Positions 34,309-42,039 of a stretch of DNA of 44,235 bases are shown here, one piece after another; position 1 is the stretch's first letter; every line of letters begins with the position of its first letter. The translations under genes were made by a program, and so were the position numbers. The DNA comes from Candidatus Latescibacterota bacterium (GTDB taxonomy: Bacteria; Latescibacterota; UBA2968; SICM01): contig SICM01000012.1 in the NCBI GenBank assembly GCA_009694805.1, forward strand, positions 1-44,235, written 5' to 3'. The notes below the pieces were generated by a model. The model made no database searches. It worked only from the letters and a program-made list of their open reading frames with translations, and was not told where the DNA came from.

Positions 34309-34401
34309 CTGCCCTTCGATACGCGGCTTGCAGCCGCTACTCAGGACATACGGTCTATCCGCTTATCCCGAGTAGCCTTGAAGGGGCGTATCGAGGGACT
34401 G
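34309..34401. repeat. Palindromic element, intergenic copy
   Basis: This is the second copy of the element inside G2 (18739-18828). Shared parts are TTCGATACGCGGC, CCGCTACTC, CCCGAGTAGCC and GGGGCGTATCGAGGGAC in the same order. It ends 2 bp from the stop of the small membrane-protein gene. Confidence 0.85.
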
Positions 34402-34402
34402 C

Positions 34403-34594
34403 CTATATCCTGTAATCCAGCGTCTCCGGCGTCCGGTAATGCGGGGTCGTCGGAGGTTGCGCACGGTCCGGAGGCGGTCTTCGCCGCTTCTGCACGTAGC
34501 CCTCCACCCTCCCGGAGACCCATTCCGTCACCAGGCCCCACAGCAGCGGCACGGCGATACAGACCGTCACGTACATCCACGTCGTTTCGCGCAT
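34403..34594 (-). CDS. Small single-pass membrane protein
   Basis: A 63-aa protein. Residues about 6-27 (MYVTVCIAVPLLWGLVTEWV) form one membrane helix, followed by a charged KRRRPPPDRAQPP tail, probably cytosolic by the positive-inside rule. It sits 212 bp upstream of the TauE/SafE permease in the same orientation and may be an accessory subunit of it. The ATG has AAAGG upstream. It has no recognised family, so the call rests on hydrophobic pattern, ribosome site and position. Confidence 0.6.
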   Translation of the reverse strand: MRETTWMYVTVCIAVPLLWGLVTEWVSGRVEGYVQKRRRPPPDRAQPPTTPHYRTPETLDYRI

Positions 34595-34610
34595 GAATCA
34601 AACGCCTTTC

Positions 34611-34662
34611 GTATCTCGTATCTCGTATCTCGCGAGATACGCTTCACGCTTCACGAAATACG
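34611..34662. repeat. Intergenic word repeat (GTATCTC/CTTCACG)
   Basis: Three tandem GTATCTC words, then the inverse GAGATACG, two CTTCACG words and GAAATACG, filling the gap after the DUF5069 gene. Part of it can fold as a CTCGCGAG-centred hairpin. Confidence 0.65.
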
Positions 34663-34664
34663 CC

Positions 34665-35969
34665 TCACTCCCCCGCCCAGAGGCGTTCGAACGTGACCCG
34701 GTCGTCCAGGTCCATCACCTCGAACCAGGTCTTGAGCGTCTCCGTCTTCGAGGGATCGAGTTTGCTCACGATGCCTTTGAGGTACGCCCACCCCCGGTCG
34801 GCCGTCGGGCCGAGCCGGACCATGTCGTCGTTGAAGGCCGCGATCTCCGCCGGCGTCTTCGAGCCCTGCCGTCCCGCCCAGTCCGCCACGTCCGCGTCCG
34901 TGGGGCAGGTCTTGAGCGCCTCCGCGAACGCCTGCTCGGTGACGCCCAGGAACTGCAGGACGCGCCGGTCGATCCCGGAGTCGTCCCCGTACACGTAGGC
35001 CCCGAGCGTCCCGCTGTTGAAGGCCCGCCCCTTGTCGATCATGCGGGCGAGGCCGACGATGCCCGCCACGTCGGTCCGGTAGCCGCTGCGGGGGGGGCGT
35101 CGCCTCAGGTCCACGACCCTGAACGACTGCTCGTCGTCCAGGTCCGTCATCTTGAACCAGCCGGTGATGTCCGTCCTGGAAGGGTCCAGCTTCTGCACCA
35201 CGTCCCTGAGATAGGCCCGCTGCTCGTCGTCGACCGGGCCTGCCTGCACGATCTGCCGGTTGAACGCCGCGATCTCCTCCGGCGTCTTCTTCGTCCGCTC
35301 CAGCACCCACGCGCCCAGCTCGACGTCGTTCGGGTTCTGGTATGCGGCCTCTGCAAATTCCTCCTGCGACAGCCCCAGCCAGCCGAGGACCTTGGGGTCC
35401 AGCCCGGCGTCGTCCCCGTAGTTGTACTCACCCAGCTTGCGGCACTTCCAGGCCCGCGCCTTCTCGGCCATGCGCGCCAGCCCCACGATCCCGGCCACGT
35501 CCCGGCAGTAGGGGGAGCGGGGCGGACCTGCCGTCAGATCCTTCTCCCGGAAGTTCCCCCAGTCGTCCAGCTCCTGCGACTGGAAGGCCGTCCGGATGTC
35601 CGCCCGGTCGGGCGCGAACTTCGTGACGCGCTCCTTCAGCATGGCCTTCATCCGCTCCGTCGCCGGCTCCCGGCCCAGCAGCTCCCGGTTGAACGCGGCG
35701 ACCTCCTCCGCGCTCCTTCCCGACCGCTCCAGCACCCACCGGCTCAAATCCGGGTCATCCATCTCCGCCGCCGCCTTCTCAAAATCCTCGGCGGAGATGC
35801 GGAGATACTCGAGCAGGGCCTTGTCCTGCCCGGAATCGTTCCCATAGAGATAGTCTCCGAGCGTGCCCTGCTCGTGCGACCGCGCCTTGTCCGCCATGCG
35901 GGCCACGCCCACGATCCCGGCCACGCCCGTGCTCGAAGGCCGCCGGGGCGGCTGTATACGAAGGTCCAT
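34665..35969 (-). CDS. Protein with three tandem DUF5069 domains
   Basis: A 434-aa protein made of three homologous units of about 140 aa. Each begins PPRxxxxxxVAGIVGxARMxDKxRA, continues with GTLGxYxYGxDSGxD and a helical AFxEA segment, and ends with a WVLER-like helix and an AAFNxxx linker. This matches DUF5069, normally a stand-alone domain of about 130-150 aa of unknown function. Each unit also carries an added tail (for example KLDPSKTETLKTWFEVMDLDD). The ATG at 35969 has AGGA eight bases upstream. The gene lies after the MFS transporter in the same orientation. Confidence 0.8.
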   Translation of the reverse strand: MDLRIQPPRRPSSTGVAGIVGVARMADKARSHEQGTLGDYLYGNDSGQDKALLEYLRISAEDFEKAAAEMDDPDLSRWVLERSGRSAEEVAAFNRELLGREPATERMKAMLKERVTKFAPDRADIRTAFQSQELDDWGNFREKDLTAGPPRSPYCRDVAGIVGLARMAEKARAWKCRKLGEYNYGDDAGLDPKVLGWLGLSQEEFAEAAYQNPNDVELGAWVLERTKKTPEEIAAFNRQIVQAGPVDDEQRAYLRDVVQKLDPSRTDITGWFKMTDLDDEQSFRVVDLRRRPPRSGYRTDVAGIVGLARMIDKGRAFNSGTLGAYVYGDDSGIDRRVLQFLGVTEQAFAEALKTCPTDADVADWAGRQGSKTPAEIAAFNDDMVRLGPTADRGWAYLKGIVSKLDPSKTETLKTWFEVMDLDDRVTFERLWAGE

Positions 35970-36023
35970 GAGAGGTGTCCTTTCTATCAAACGTGAATGG
36001 CAGGGGAGAAGCCTGCTTCGCCC

Positions 36024-36095
36024 CTACTCTCGATAATGCCACCCGAACTTGCTCAGCTCCTACTCTCGATAGTGCCACCCGAACTTGCTCAGGAG
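36024..36095. repeat. 36-bp tandem duplication at the MFS gene end
   Basis: Positions 36024-36059 and 36060-36095 repeat the last codons of the MFS gene (LSKFGWHYRE and stop), with one internal mismatch. The copy past the functional stop (36024-36059) also ends in TAG and abuts a GTAGGGGCGA-type repeat. Confidence 0.9.
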
Positions 36096-37289
36096 CAGGA
36101 TCGCGCTGCCGAACACCGCGACCGCGGCCAGGCCGAAGGTGAGGCCGTAACCGACGCTCACGATCATCCGCCCGGCCATGACGCTCCCCACGGCGGCGGA
36201 GAGCTGGAACCCCGTCACCCGGAGACTCTGCCCCCGCCCCCAGTAGGCCCTGGAGACCTGGTTCGTGGCGAAGATCATCTCCTGCGGCGTGGCCATGCTC
36301 TCAGCGATGGAGTAGATCAGGAAGATCCCCAGGGCCAGCAGCAGGTGGTCCGTCGCGCCCAGGACCGCCAGAGAGAGCCCGGAGATCATCCGGAGCGAAA
36401 AGAGGGCGGGCACGGGCCCGAACCGGCGCGTGATGCCGGGACTGACGACCGCGCTCGGCATGCTCACGAACCGCGCACAGAAGAACAGGAGTCCGATCTG
36501 TCGCGTGGAGGCGTGGATGCTTTCCTCGAAGAAGACGTTGAAGAACGGAAAAGAGAGGCCCATACCCAGCCCCCGCAGGGCACTGGTGGCCGCGAAGATG
36601 AGCAGGATCCCCCAGGGGACGGGGACAGGGGAGGAGGGAACCGCCTCTTTCGGGAGCGCCTCCCGGGACGGCCTCGCCTCCCGCATCCTCAGGGCCGGCA
36701 GGATGGACAGCGCGGTGATGGCCGAACCGAACATGAGCGCATAGCGAAACGGCTCCGGTCGGTCGAGCCCCACGCCCATCCAGCCACCGATCCACCTGGG
36801 CAGATTGCCCCCCACCAGGCTCATCACCATGGCCGTGATGATGTAGGTGGAAAAAGCCAGCGAGATGACCGTCCCCCGGTCCTCCGGGCGACTGTTCTCC
36901 GACAGGTAGGGCACGTGGTTGACGTAGACCATGGCCGGAGAGATACCGCTGAGAAGACCGAGGATGAGGAGGGGCGTCGAGTGGGTGATGAGACAGAGCC
37001 CCACCTGCGAAAAGGCCAGCAGGAGAGAGGCCGCCGCCATGAACGGCTTCCGCCCCCACCGGTCACTCCCCATGCCGATGGGGATCGCGAAGAGGCCCGA
37101 TGTCAGAGGGGTCATCCCCGCCAGCAGCCCGATGAAGTCCTCCCGGTAGCCGAGGCGGAGCAGATAGAGGTTGTAAAGCAGGGAGAACAGCGACATCCCG
37201 GAGGAATAGAGGATGCTGAAGGCAAAGTAGAACTGCGCGTTCCGGCTGAAACGCCGGACGTCAACGCGATAAAACAGGGATCTCCACAC
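36060..37289 (-). CDS. MFS transporter
   Basis: A 409-aa integral membrane protein with about twelve hydrophobic helices and the MFS loop 2-3 signature GSDRWGRKPFM after the second helix. A repeat of the fold starts near AILLIFAATSALRGLGMGLSF. It is probably a secondary exporter or solute uptake carrier; substrate unknown. The frame stays open upstream, but those residues are a shadow of the DUF1501 tail. GTG 37289 has AGAGG six bases before it and is followed by a natural N-terminus. It lies 25 bp after the DUF1501 gene. Confidence 0.87.
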   Translation of the reverse strand: MWRSLFYRVDVRRFSRNAQFYFAFSILYSSGMSLFSLLYNLYLLRLGYREDFIGLLAGMTPLTSGLFAIPIGMGSDRWGRKPFMAAASLLLAFSQVGLCLITHSTPLLILGLLSGISPAMVYVNHVPYLSENSRPEDRGTVISLAFSTYIITAMVMSLVGGNLPRWIGGWMGVGLDRPEPFRYALMFGSAITALSILPALRMREARPSREALPKEAVPSSPVPVPWGILLIFAATSALRGLGMGLSFPFFNVFFEESIHASTRQIGLLFFCARFVSMPSAVVSPGITRRFGPVPALFSLRMISGLSLAVLGATDHLLLALGIFLIYSIAESMATPQEMIFATNQVSRAYWGRGQSLRVTGFQLSAAVGSVMAGRMIVSVGYGLTFGLAAVAVFGSAILLLSKFGWHYRE

Positions 37290-37314
37290 GGAATCCTCTT
37301 CTGACGGTCTGCCC

Positions 37315-38754
37315 CTACTTCCGCCTGCGCCCGAAATTATTCGCGAAGGTGAAGAAGTCGTTGAAATCGACCTTCCCGCTCCGGTCCATATCGAAGGTCG
37401 GGTTGGTCGTCCCGAACGCCTGCGCGAAGGCGAAGAAGTCGTCGAAATCCACCGCGCCACTGTTGTCGAAGTCCCCGGCCAGGTCCGCGCCCTGCGCAAG
37501 CTGGACGAGCGGCAGGAGGGTCATGCCCTTCGGGAACACGGCCTTCAGGCCATCGCTCGGCGCCTCGAACCACTGCTGCAGGAGCGAGGCGTAGACCTGC
37601 CGGAAGTCGTAGGTATAGACGAAGTCCCCGGCCCCGTCCAGCTTGCCGAAGTCCGGGTTTGAGCCCAGGACCCCGCCCCGCACCGGGTCCCCGAACACGA
37701 ACAGGGGAGCGGAGGTCCCGTGGTCCGTGCCCTGGCTCCCGTTCTCCTTCACCCGCCGCCCGAACTCCGAGATCGTCATCCCCACCACCCGGTTGGAGAC
37801 GCCTAACTTTTGCAGGTCACCCTCGAACGCCGCAATATCCTTCGCCAGTTCGTCCAGCAGCTGCCCGTGGCGGGTCGGCTGTGTGGCGTGGGTGTCATAG
37901 CCTCCCTGCGACACGATGTAGATGCGCGTCCCAAGCCCCCCGGCGATCAGCCGGGCCACCAGCGCCAGCTGCCCGGCCAGGGAGCCGGACGGGTACGTGA
38001 CCACGTTCTTCCCCCGGTCCGCCGCGGCCTTCACCTGCTTGGAATACTGGAGGGACTCGGCGTTGATCTCCCGCACGAACTTCAGCTCGTATCCCGCCGG
38101 AGTCGGCGGCGCGCCGGTGTCGATGATCTGGTTCCCCCGGCTCACGAGGTTGAAGAACTGGACGGGGTCCTGAAGGGCGATGCCCGTCCCGCCGGACTTC
38201 CCCTGAAGGGCCAGGGAGAGGACCGGGCTGATGTGGATGGCCAGGGGATCGCTCTCCTTGTCATCGTGGAAGTTCGGAAACTGGTAATCGAGGTAGCGTC
38301 CCAGCCAGCCGGTCGAGAGGTATTCATCGGCGTTGGACCCGGTCAGCCAGATGTCCGTGGAGCGGAAGTGCGACCGGTCGGGGTTGGCGTACCCCACCCC
38401 CTGGATGATGGCCATCCGCCCCTCCTCGTAAAGAGGCTTGAGGGGGGCCAGGGAGGGATGGAGACCGAGGGTGCCGCTGATCGGGAGCAGGTCGGTCCGT
38501 GGGATGCCGAGCGTCGGGCGCGCCTTGTAGTAAGCGTCATCCGCGTAGGGGATGAGGGTGTTGAGCCCGTCGTTCCCCCCCTGAAGCTGGACCATGACGA
38601 GGACCCGGTCCGTCGGAGGGGCATCCGCAGCAGCAGACAGGATGCCGATGTCGGAGGTCCTGCCGTAGGCCCGTACCGGAAACCCCCAGACCGTGAACGG
38701 AACCAGGCCCGCGCCCGCAGTGAGCATCCGCCTGAAGAAATCGCGTCTTTGCAT
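37315..38754 (-). CDS. DUF1501 protein with Tat-like leader and dockerin-like C-terminus
   Basis: A 479-aa DUF1501 family protein, related to alkaline-phosphatase-fold sulfatase-like proteins. The start QRRDFFRRMLTAGAGL is a twin-arginine-type export signal. Family motifs are QLQGGNDGLNTLIPY, DRSHFRSTDIWLTG, QGGYDTHA and GTDHG. The C-terminus carries two EF-hand/dockerin-like motifs, DFDNSGAVDFDDFF and DMDRSGKVDFNDFF, ending FGRRRK. I chose the ATG at 38754 because GGAG lies six bases upstream; two earlier Met codons lie in a repeat-derived stretch. It is 82 bp downstream of DUF1800, its usual partner. Function unknown; exported. Confidence 0.88.
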   Translation of the reverse strand: MQRRDFFRRMLTAGAGLVPFTVWGFPVRAYGRTSDIGILSAAADAPPTDRVLVMVQLQGGNDGLNTLIPYADDAYYKARPTLGIPRTDLLPISGTLGLHPSLAPLKPLYEEGRMAIIQGVGYANPDRSHFRSTDIWLTGSNADEYLSTGWLGRYLDYQFPNFHDDKESDPLAIHISPVLSLALQGKSGGTGIALQDPVQFFNLVSRGNQIIDTGAPPTPAGYELKFVREINAESLQYSKQVKAAADRGKNVVTYPSGSLAGQLALVARLIAGGLGTRIYIVSQGGYDTHATQPTRHGQLLDELAKDIAAFEGDLQKLGVSNRVVGMTISEFGRRVKENGSQGTDHGTSAPLFVFGDPVRGGVLGSNPDFGKLDGAGDFVYTYDFRQVYASLLQQWFEAPSDGLKAVFPKGMTLLPLVQLAQGADLAGDFDNSGAVDFDDFFAFAQAFGTTNPTFDMDRSGKVDFNDFFTFANNFGRRRK

Positions 38755-38762
38755 GAGCATCT

Positions 38763-38834
38763 CCATCCGCAGATAACGCGGAAGCGCGCAGACGGTTTTC
38801 GATCTGCGTATATCTGCGACATCTGCGGATTCGC
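38763..38834. repeat. ATCTGCG-type repeat, copy 1
   Basis: CCATCCGCAGAT at the left and three spaced ATCTGCG words at the right (38802-38828). It fills the gap between the DUF1800 and DUF1501 genes and ends about 9 bp before the DUF1501 start. A related copy is at 41928-42034. Confidence 0.75.
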
Positions 38835-38835
38835 T

Positions 38836-40299
38836 TTATGTCAGTTGGTATTCCGGCAACTTCAGCATCATCCGGAGCAGGGCCTTCAGCCGATCTCCGG
38901 CGCGGGGATCGGTGATGCTCCAGTCGTAGACCGCCGCCCCCTGGAGCAGGGCGTTCAGGAACACCTCCCGCTGGCCCTCGCCGATCGGGATGCCCAGAAG
39001 CGCCTGCGTCAGGTCCTTGACGAGGGCCACGGCGTCGTTCGGGGCCGGGAAGGATTTGGCGAAGCTCAGGACGTCGAAGGCCGGGAAGGTGAACCTCTGT
39101 CGGTAAATCTGCCGGGGTTTCCCATCCAGCAGTTCATCCACGAAGGCATTGCGCTGAGGCAGGGTGGAGGTGCTGATCCACGTGTGATAGCCCGGCCATC
39201 CGGCCACGTTGGGCGGGTCCAGGAGGGTCTGCTCCAGCAGGCCTGCAAAACCGGTGAGGTACACGGGCGATACCTGCGGGACGTTCAGCCCCCGTACCGT
39301 GCCGATGATCAGATCGATCGGGGATTTGATCTGCGCCCCGATCGTGGTCTCGTCGAAGAAGTGGTCACTCAGCAGGAGCTTTCTGAGCACGGGTTTGATT
39401 TCGTACTTGTTCTCGCGCAGGATATCGGCCATCTCAACCACCACGGCCTCGTCCGGTTCGTGGTAGACGAACGCCCGGTAGAGTTTCCGGCAGAGGAAGA
39501 CAGCGGCCTGCCACTGATCGAAGATGATGTCCACGACGTCCGTGTCGTTGAAGGCCCCCGTCCTGCCGAGAAAGGTCTTGGTTCCGATGTCGAACCGGCG
39601 CGGCTGAAATTCGGCCTGCAGACCGCTCACCGTCCACCCCGTCAGCGCCCGGGCCGCCTCCGCCACGTCGTTCTGCGTGTAGTTGTTGACCCCCAGCGTA
39701 AACAGCTCCAGCAGCTCGCGGGCGTAGTTCTCGTTGGGGCTGCCCACCCGGTTGAGCCGGCCGTCCAGATAGACGAGCATCGCCGGGTCGCGCGTGATGG
39801 CCATGACCAGGTCCTTGACGTTGCCGAGGGCGTGCTGCCGCAACGTCTGATTCTGCGTGTACATAATCTGTGGGAACTGAACCGCCTTCGCCTCGGTGGC
39901 AAAGTGGTTGTGCCAGAACAGGACCATCCGCTCCCGCAGCGATATCCCCTGCGCCAGCATCAGATTGGCCCACCAGAAGCGCATCGTGTTCATCCGGTCC
40001 TGATTGGTCTGCTGCTGCTCGGGGGTGGGGCTGCGAAACGGGGGTTCACTCACCCAGTCGCCGGGGGGAGCGGGGGGGGATACGTCGGCCAGCAACTGGT
40101 CCACGACCTTTTCCAGAGTCATGCCGGCAGCCGTCGCGATCTCCCCCGGCTGCGGCCCGAACACGGCCCTCCGGAGGAGATGCCCCGCCAGCTTCGCGTC
40201 CCAGGGCCTCTTCGCCGTGGGGACAAAAGGCTCCAGACCCGCGACGCCCCGCGTCAGCCGCAGACCCGACTTGGCCACGATGATATGGGTTTTGGACAC
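38836..40299 (-). CDS. DUF1800 family protein
   Basis: A 487-aa DUF1800 protein. Typical motifs are HLLRRAVFGP near the start, RERMVLFWHNHFAT, NENYARELLELFTLGV, AARALTGWT, FLCRKLYRAFV and DPPNVAGWPG. DUF1800 genes commonly precede DUF1501 genes in Planctomycetes, Bacteroidetes and related groups; the pair probably acts at the cell envelope, but the reaction is unknown. No clear signal peptide is visible. I prefer GTG 40299 (AGGAAG eight bases upstream) over the GTG at 40308. A good sigma-70-like promoter lies at 40436-40464. Confidence 0.9.
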   Translation of the reverse strand: MSKTHIIVAKSGLRLTRGVAGLEPFVPTAKRPWDAKLAGHLLRRAVFGPQPGEIATAAGMTLEKVVDQLLADVSPPAPPGDWVSEPPFRSPTPEQQQTNQDRMNTMRFWWANLMLAQGISLRERMVLFWHNHFATEAKAVQFPQIMYTQNQTLRQHALGNVKDLVMAITRDPAMLVYLDGRLNRVGSPNENYARELLELFTLGVNNYTQNDVAEAARALTGWTVSGLQAEFQPRRFDIGTKTFLGRTGAFNDTDVVDIIFDQWQAAVFLCRKLYRAFVYHEPDEAVVVEMADILRENKYEIKPVLRKLLLSDHFFDETTIGAQIKSPIDLIIGTVRGLNVPQVSPVYLTGFAGLLEQTLLDPPNVAGWPGYHTWISTSTLPQRNAFVDELLDGKPRQIYRQRFTFPAFDVLSFAKSFPAPNDAVALVKDLTQALLGIPIGEGQREVFLNALLQGAAVYDWSITDPRAGDRLKALLRMMLKLPEYQLT

Positions 40300-40435
40300 G
40301 AAAATCACTTCCTGCGATGGACTTCAACGATCCTGCCTTCAACACCCCGACATCCCACCCTGCGGTCTTGACCAGGGGTCCGCAGACCCCGAAGCCCTGT
40401 GACGATTAGACACCTGGCCGGGAATTGGGTTTATA

Positions 40436-40464
40436 AATATCGTCCAGAATCGGGTCGATGTCAA
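40436..40464 (-). promoter_or_regulatory. Sigma-70-like promoter for DUF1800-DUF1501
   Basis: On the minus strand a perfect TTGACA (40459-40464), a 17-bp spacer and GATATT (40436-40441). The predicted leader is about 130 nt. Confidence 0.6.
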
Positions 40465-40499
40465 GCGGGAGGCGGGGGATGACCCTCACAGAATAAACA

Positions 40500-40537
40500 G
40501 GTTCAAGGTTCAAAGTGAGAACCTTAAATCTTGAACC
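40500..40537. promoter_or_regulatory. Nested inverted repeat, possible activator site
   Basis: The outer pair GGTTCAAG/CTTGAACC (40500-40507, 40530-40537) encloses AAGGTTC/GAACCTT (40505-40511, 40519-40525). It lies between the two divergent promoters, 11 bp before the -24 element of the sigma-54 promoter. Confidence 0.5.
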
Positions 40538-40548
40538 CTGGTTTCAGT

Positions 40549-40565
40549 CTGGCACGGCGCTTGCA
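40549..40565 (+). promoter_or_regulatory. Sigma-54 (-24/-12) promoter
   Basis: CTGGCACG, four bases, TTGCA: an exact match to the RpoN consensus with the GG and GC dinucleotides correctly spaced. Transcription should start near 40576, giving a leader of about 110 nt before the 62-aa gene. Confidence 0.82.
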
Positions 40566-40688
40566 AAAAAGAGGGGTGAAGCACGCCTTCGAAGGCCCGA
40601 AAACCGCGCCGAATCAACGAAACAGGACGCGGGGAGCCTTCCCGGGAACGCCCGAGTCGGAAAAAGTTGACCGAACCAGGAGAAAAAA

Positions 40689-40877
40689 ATGTCCCCCGAA
40701 GCCATCCAGAGCATCATCGAGATGTTCGGCGTCGAGAAGGGCCTCCACATCCTGAACATGTTCACGATGACCGGAGACCCCACCATCGCCCATCTCTACA
40801 AGCCCCCCTCCCCCATCCGGAAACGTCCGGCGCATCTGGTGAGGGTCACGGACCCGGACCGCAGAAAGGCGAGTTAA
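40689..40877 (+). CDS. 62-aa hypothetical protein under a sigma-54 promoter
   Basis: A small soluble protein. The first half (SPEAIQSIIEMFGVEKGLHI) looks helical and amphipathic; the second half is Pro- and Arg-rich (PPSPIRKRPAHLVRV). A clear AGGAG site lies seven bases before the ATG. It has its own promoter and sits between divergent and convergent neighbours, so it is a single-gene unit. I recognise no family. The strong ribosome site and upstream RpoN promoter support a real gene. The 380-bp stretch before it holds only the regulatory sites listed plus two palindromes (GCCTTCGAAGGC at 40585-40596, TTCCCGGGAA at 40639-40648). Confidence 0.68.
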   Translation: MSPEAIQSIIEMFGVEKGLHILNMFTMTGDPTIAHLYKPPSPIRKRPAHLVRVTDPDRRKAS

Positions 40878-40892
40878 ACCGGCAGAGACAGG

Positions 40893-40967
40893 GCAAAATA
40901 TAAAATATAAAATGCAAAGCGCAAAATATCCCACTTTTCATTTTACACTTTGCACTTTGCACTTTCA
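40893..40967. repeat. Low-complexity word repeat (AAAATATA/TTTGCAC)
   Basis: AAAATATA words, then inverse TTTTACACTTTGCACTTTGCACTTT words, in the gap between the 62-aa gene and cysteine synthase. The two halves are roughly inverted and could fold as a terminator for the convergent genes. Confidence 0.6.
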
Positions 40968-40981
40968 TCTGCGCCTCTGCG

Positions 40982-41917
40982 CTATTCCTTCAAATACGCC
41001 TCCAGGCTGAAGTAGCGCTCTCCGGAGTCGCACAGGATCGTCACCACCCGCTTGCCCGGCCCCAGCCGTTCCGCGACCCGCAGGGCGACCGCGACATTGG
41101 CCCCGGCGGAGACCCCGACCAGCAGTCCCTCCTCCCGCGACAGCCTCCGGACCATCCGGAACGCCTCCTCCTCTTCCACCGTCACCACTTCGTCGATCAC
41201 ATCCCGGTTCAGGATCGACGGGACGAACCCCGCCCCGATCCCCTGAATGTTGTGCAGGCCGGGCCGGCCCCCGGACAGGACCGGCGAGGCCGCCGGCTCC
41301 ACGGCCACGATAAGCACATTCGGGTCGTGCGCCTTCAGGACCTCCCCCACGCCCGTGATCGTCCCTCCGGTCCCCACGCCCGCCACGAAGGCATCCACCC
41401 ATCCCTCCGTGGCCTCCAGGATCTCGCGGGCCGTGGTCCGCCGGTGCGCCGCCGCGTTGGCGGGGTTGTCGAACTGCTGCGGCACGAAGCAGGCCGGGTC
41501 CTGCGCGGCGATCTCCCGCGCCTTCTGCACGGCCCCTGGCATGTCTTCCCGGCCGGGCGTGAGCACGACCTCGGCCCCGTAACTGGCCAGGATCTGTCGC
41601 CGCTCCAGGCTCATCGTCTCGGGCATCGTCAGGATGAGCCGGTACCCCTTCGTGGCCGCGGCCAGGGCCAGGCCGATGCCGGTGTTCCCGCTCGTCGGCT
41701 CCACGATCGTCCTCCCCGGCCCCAGACGCCCGTCCTGCTCCGCCGTTTCGATCATCTCCCGTCCGATCCTGTCCTTCACGCTTCGGCCGGGGTTGAAGAA
41801 TTCGACCTTGCAACAGACCTCGGCCACGCCGGGTCCCGCGATGCGGTTCAGGCGGACCAGCGGTGTGTCTCCGATCAGGTCCAGGATGCTGTCCACGACG
41901 GCATTGGGTTTGGGCAT
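40982..41917 (-). CDS. cysK: Cysteine synthase A-type (O-acetylserine sulfhydrylase)
   Basis: A 311-aa fold-type II PLP enzyme that makes cysteine from O-acetylserine and sulfide. The PLP lysine is Lys48 in RSVKDRIG. The substrate loop TSGNTG spans 75-80, and GVGTGGTITG is the phosphate-binding loop. The length and closing segment ILCDSGERYFSLEAYL are typical of CysK. The open frame runs far upstream, but the ATG at 41917 matches the family N-terminus and the upstream DNA is repeat. It follows the Nudix gene in the same orientation. Confidence 0.94.
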   Translation of the reverse strand: MPKPNAVVDSILDLIGDTPLVRLNRIAGPGVAEVCCKVEFFNPGRSVKDRIGREMIETAEQDGRLGPGRTIVEPTSGNTGIGLALAAATKGYRLILTMPETMSLERRQILASYGAEVVLTPGREDMPGAVQKAREIAAQDPACFVPQQFDNPANAAAHRRTTAREILEATEGWVDAFVAGVGTGGTITGVGEVLKAHDPNVLIVAVEPAASPVLSGGRPGLHNIQGIGAGFVPSILNRDVIDEVVTVEEEEAFRMVRRLSREEGLLVGVSAGANVAVALRVAERLGPGKRVVTILCDSGERYFSLEAYLKE

Positions 41918-41927
41918 GGGCTCTCGA

Positions 41928-42034
41928 CCATCCGCAGATGGCGCAGATGAACAGGGCAGGGAGACGATCCTGTGAATCGTCCGGGGTGGTGGAGATGGGT
42001 TCCTATCTGCGCATATCTGCGAAATCTGCGGATT
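41928..42034. repeat. ATCTGCG-type repeat, copy 2
   Basis: CCATCCGCAGAT at the left and three ATCTGCG words at 42004-42031 at the right, the same layout as 38763-38834 with extra DNA between. It ends 10 bp before the cysK start codon. Confidence 0.75.
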
Positions 42035-42039
42035 TCTGT

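Noticed and set aside
37290..37499. N-terminal extension of the MFS transporter
   Set aside because: It is an out-of-frame reading of the DUF1501 dockerin-like tail. A GTG at 37289 with a good ribosome site is a better start.
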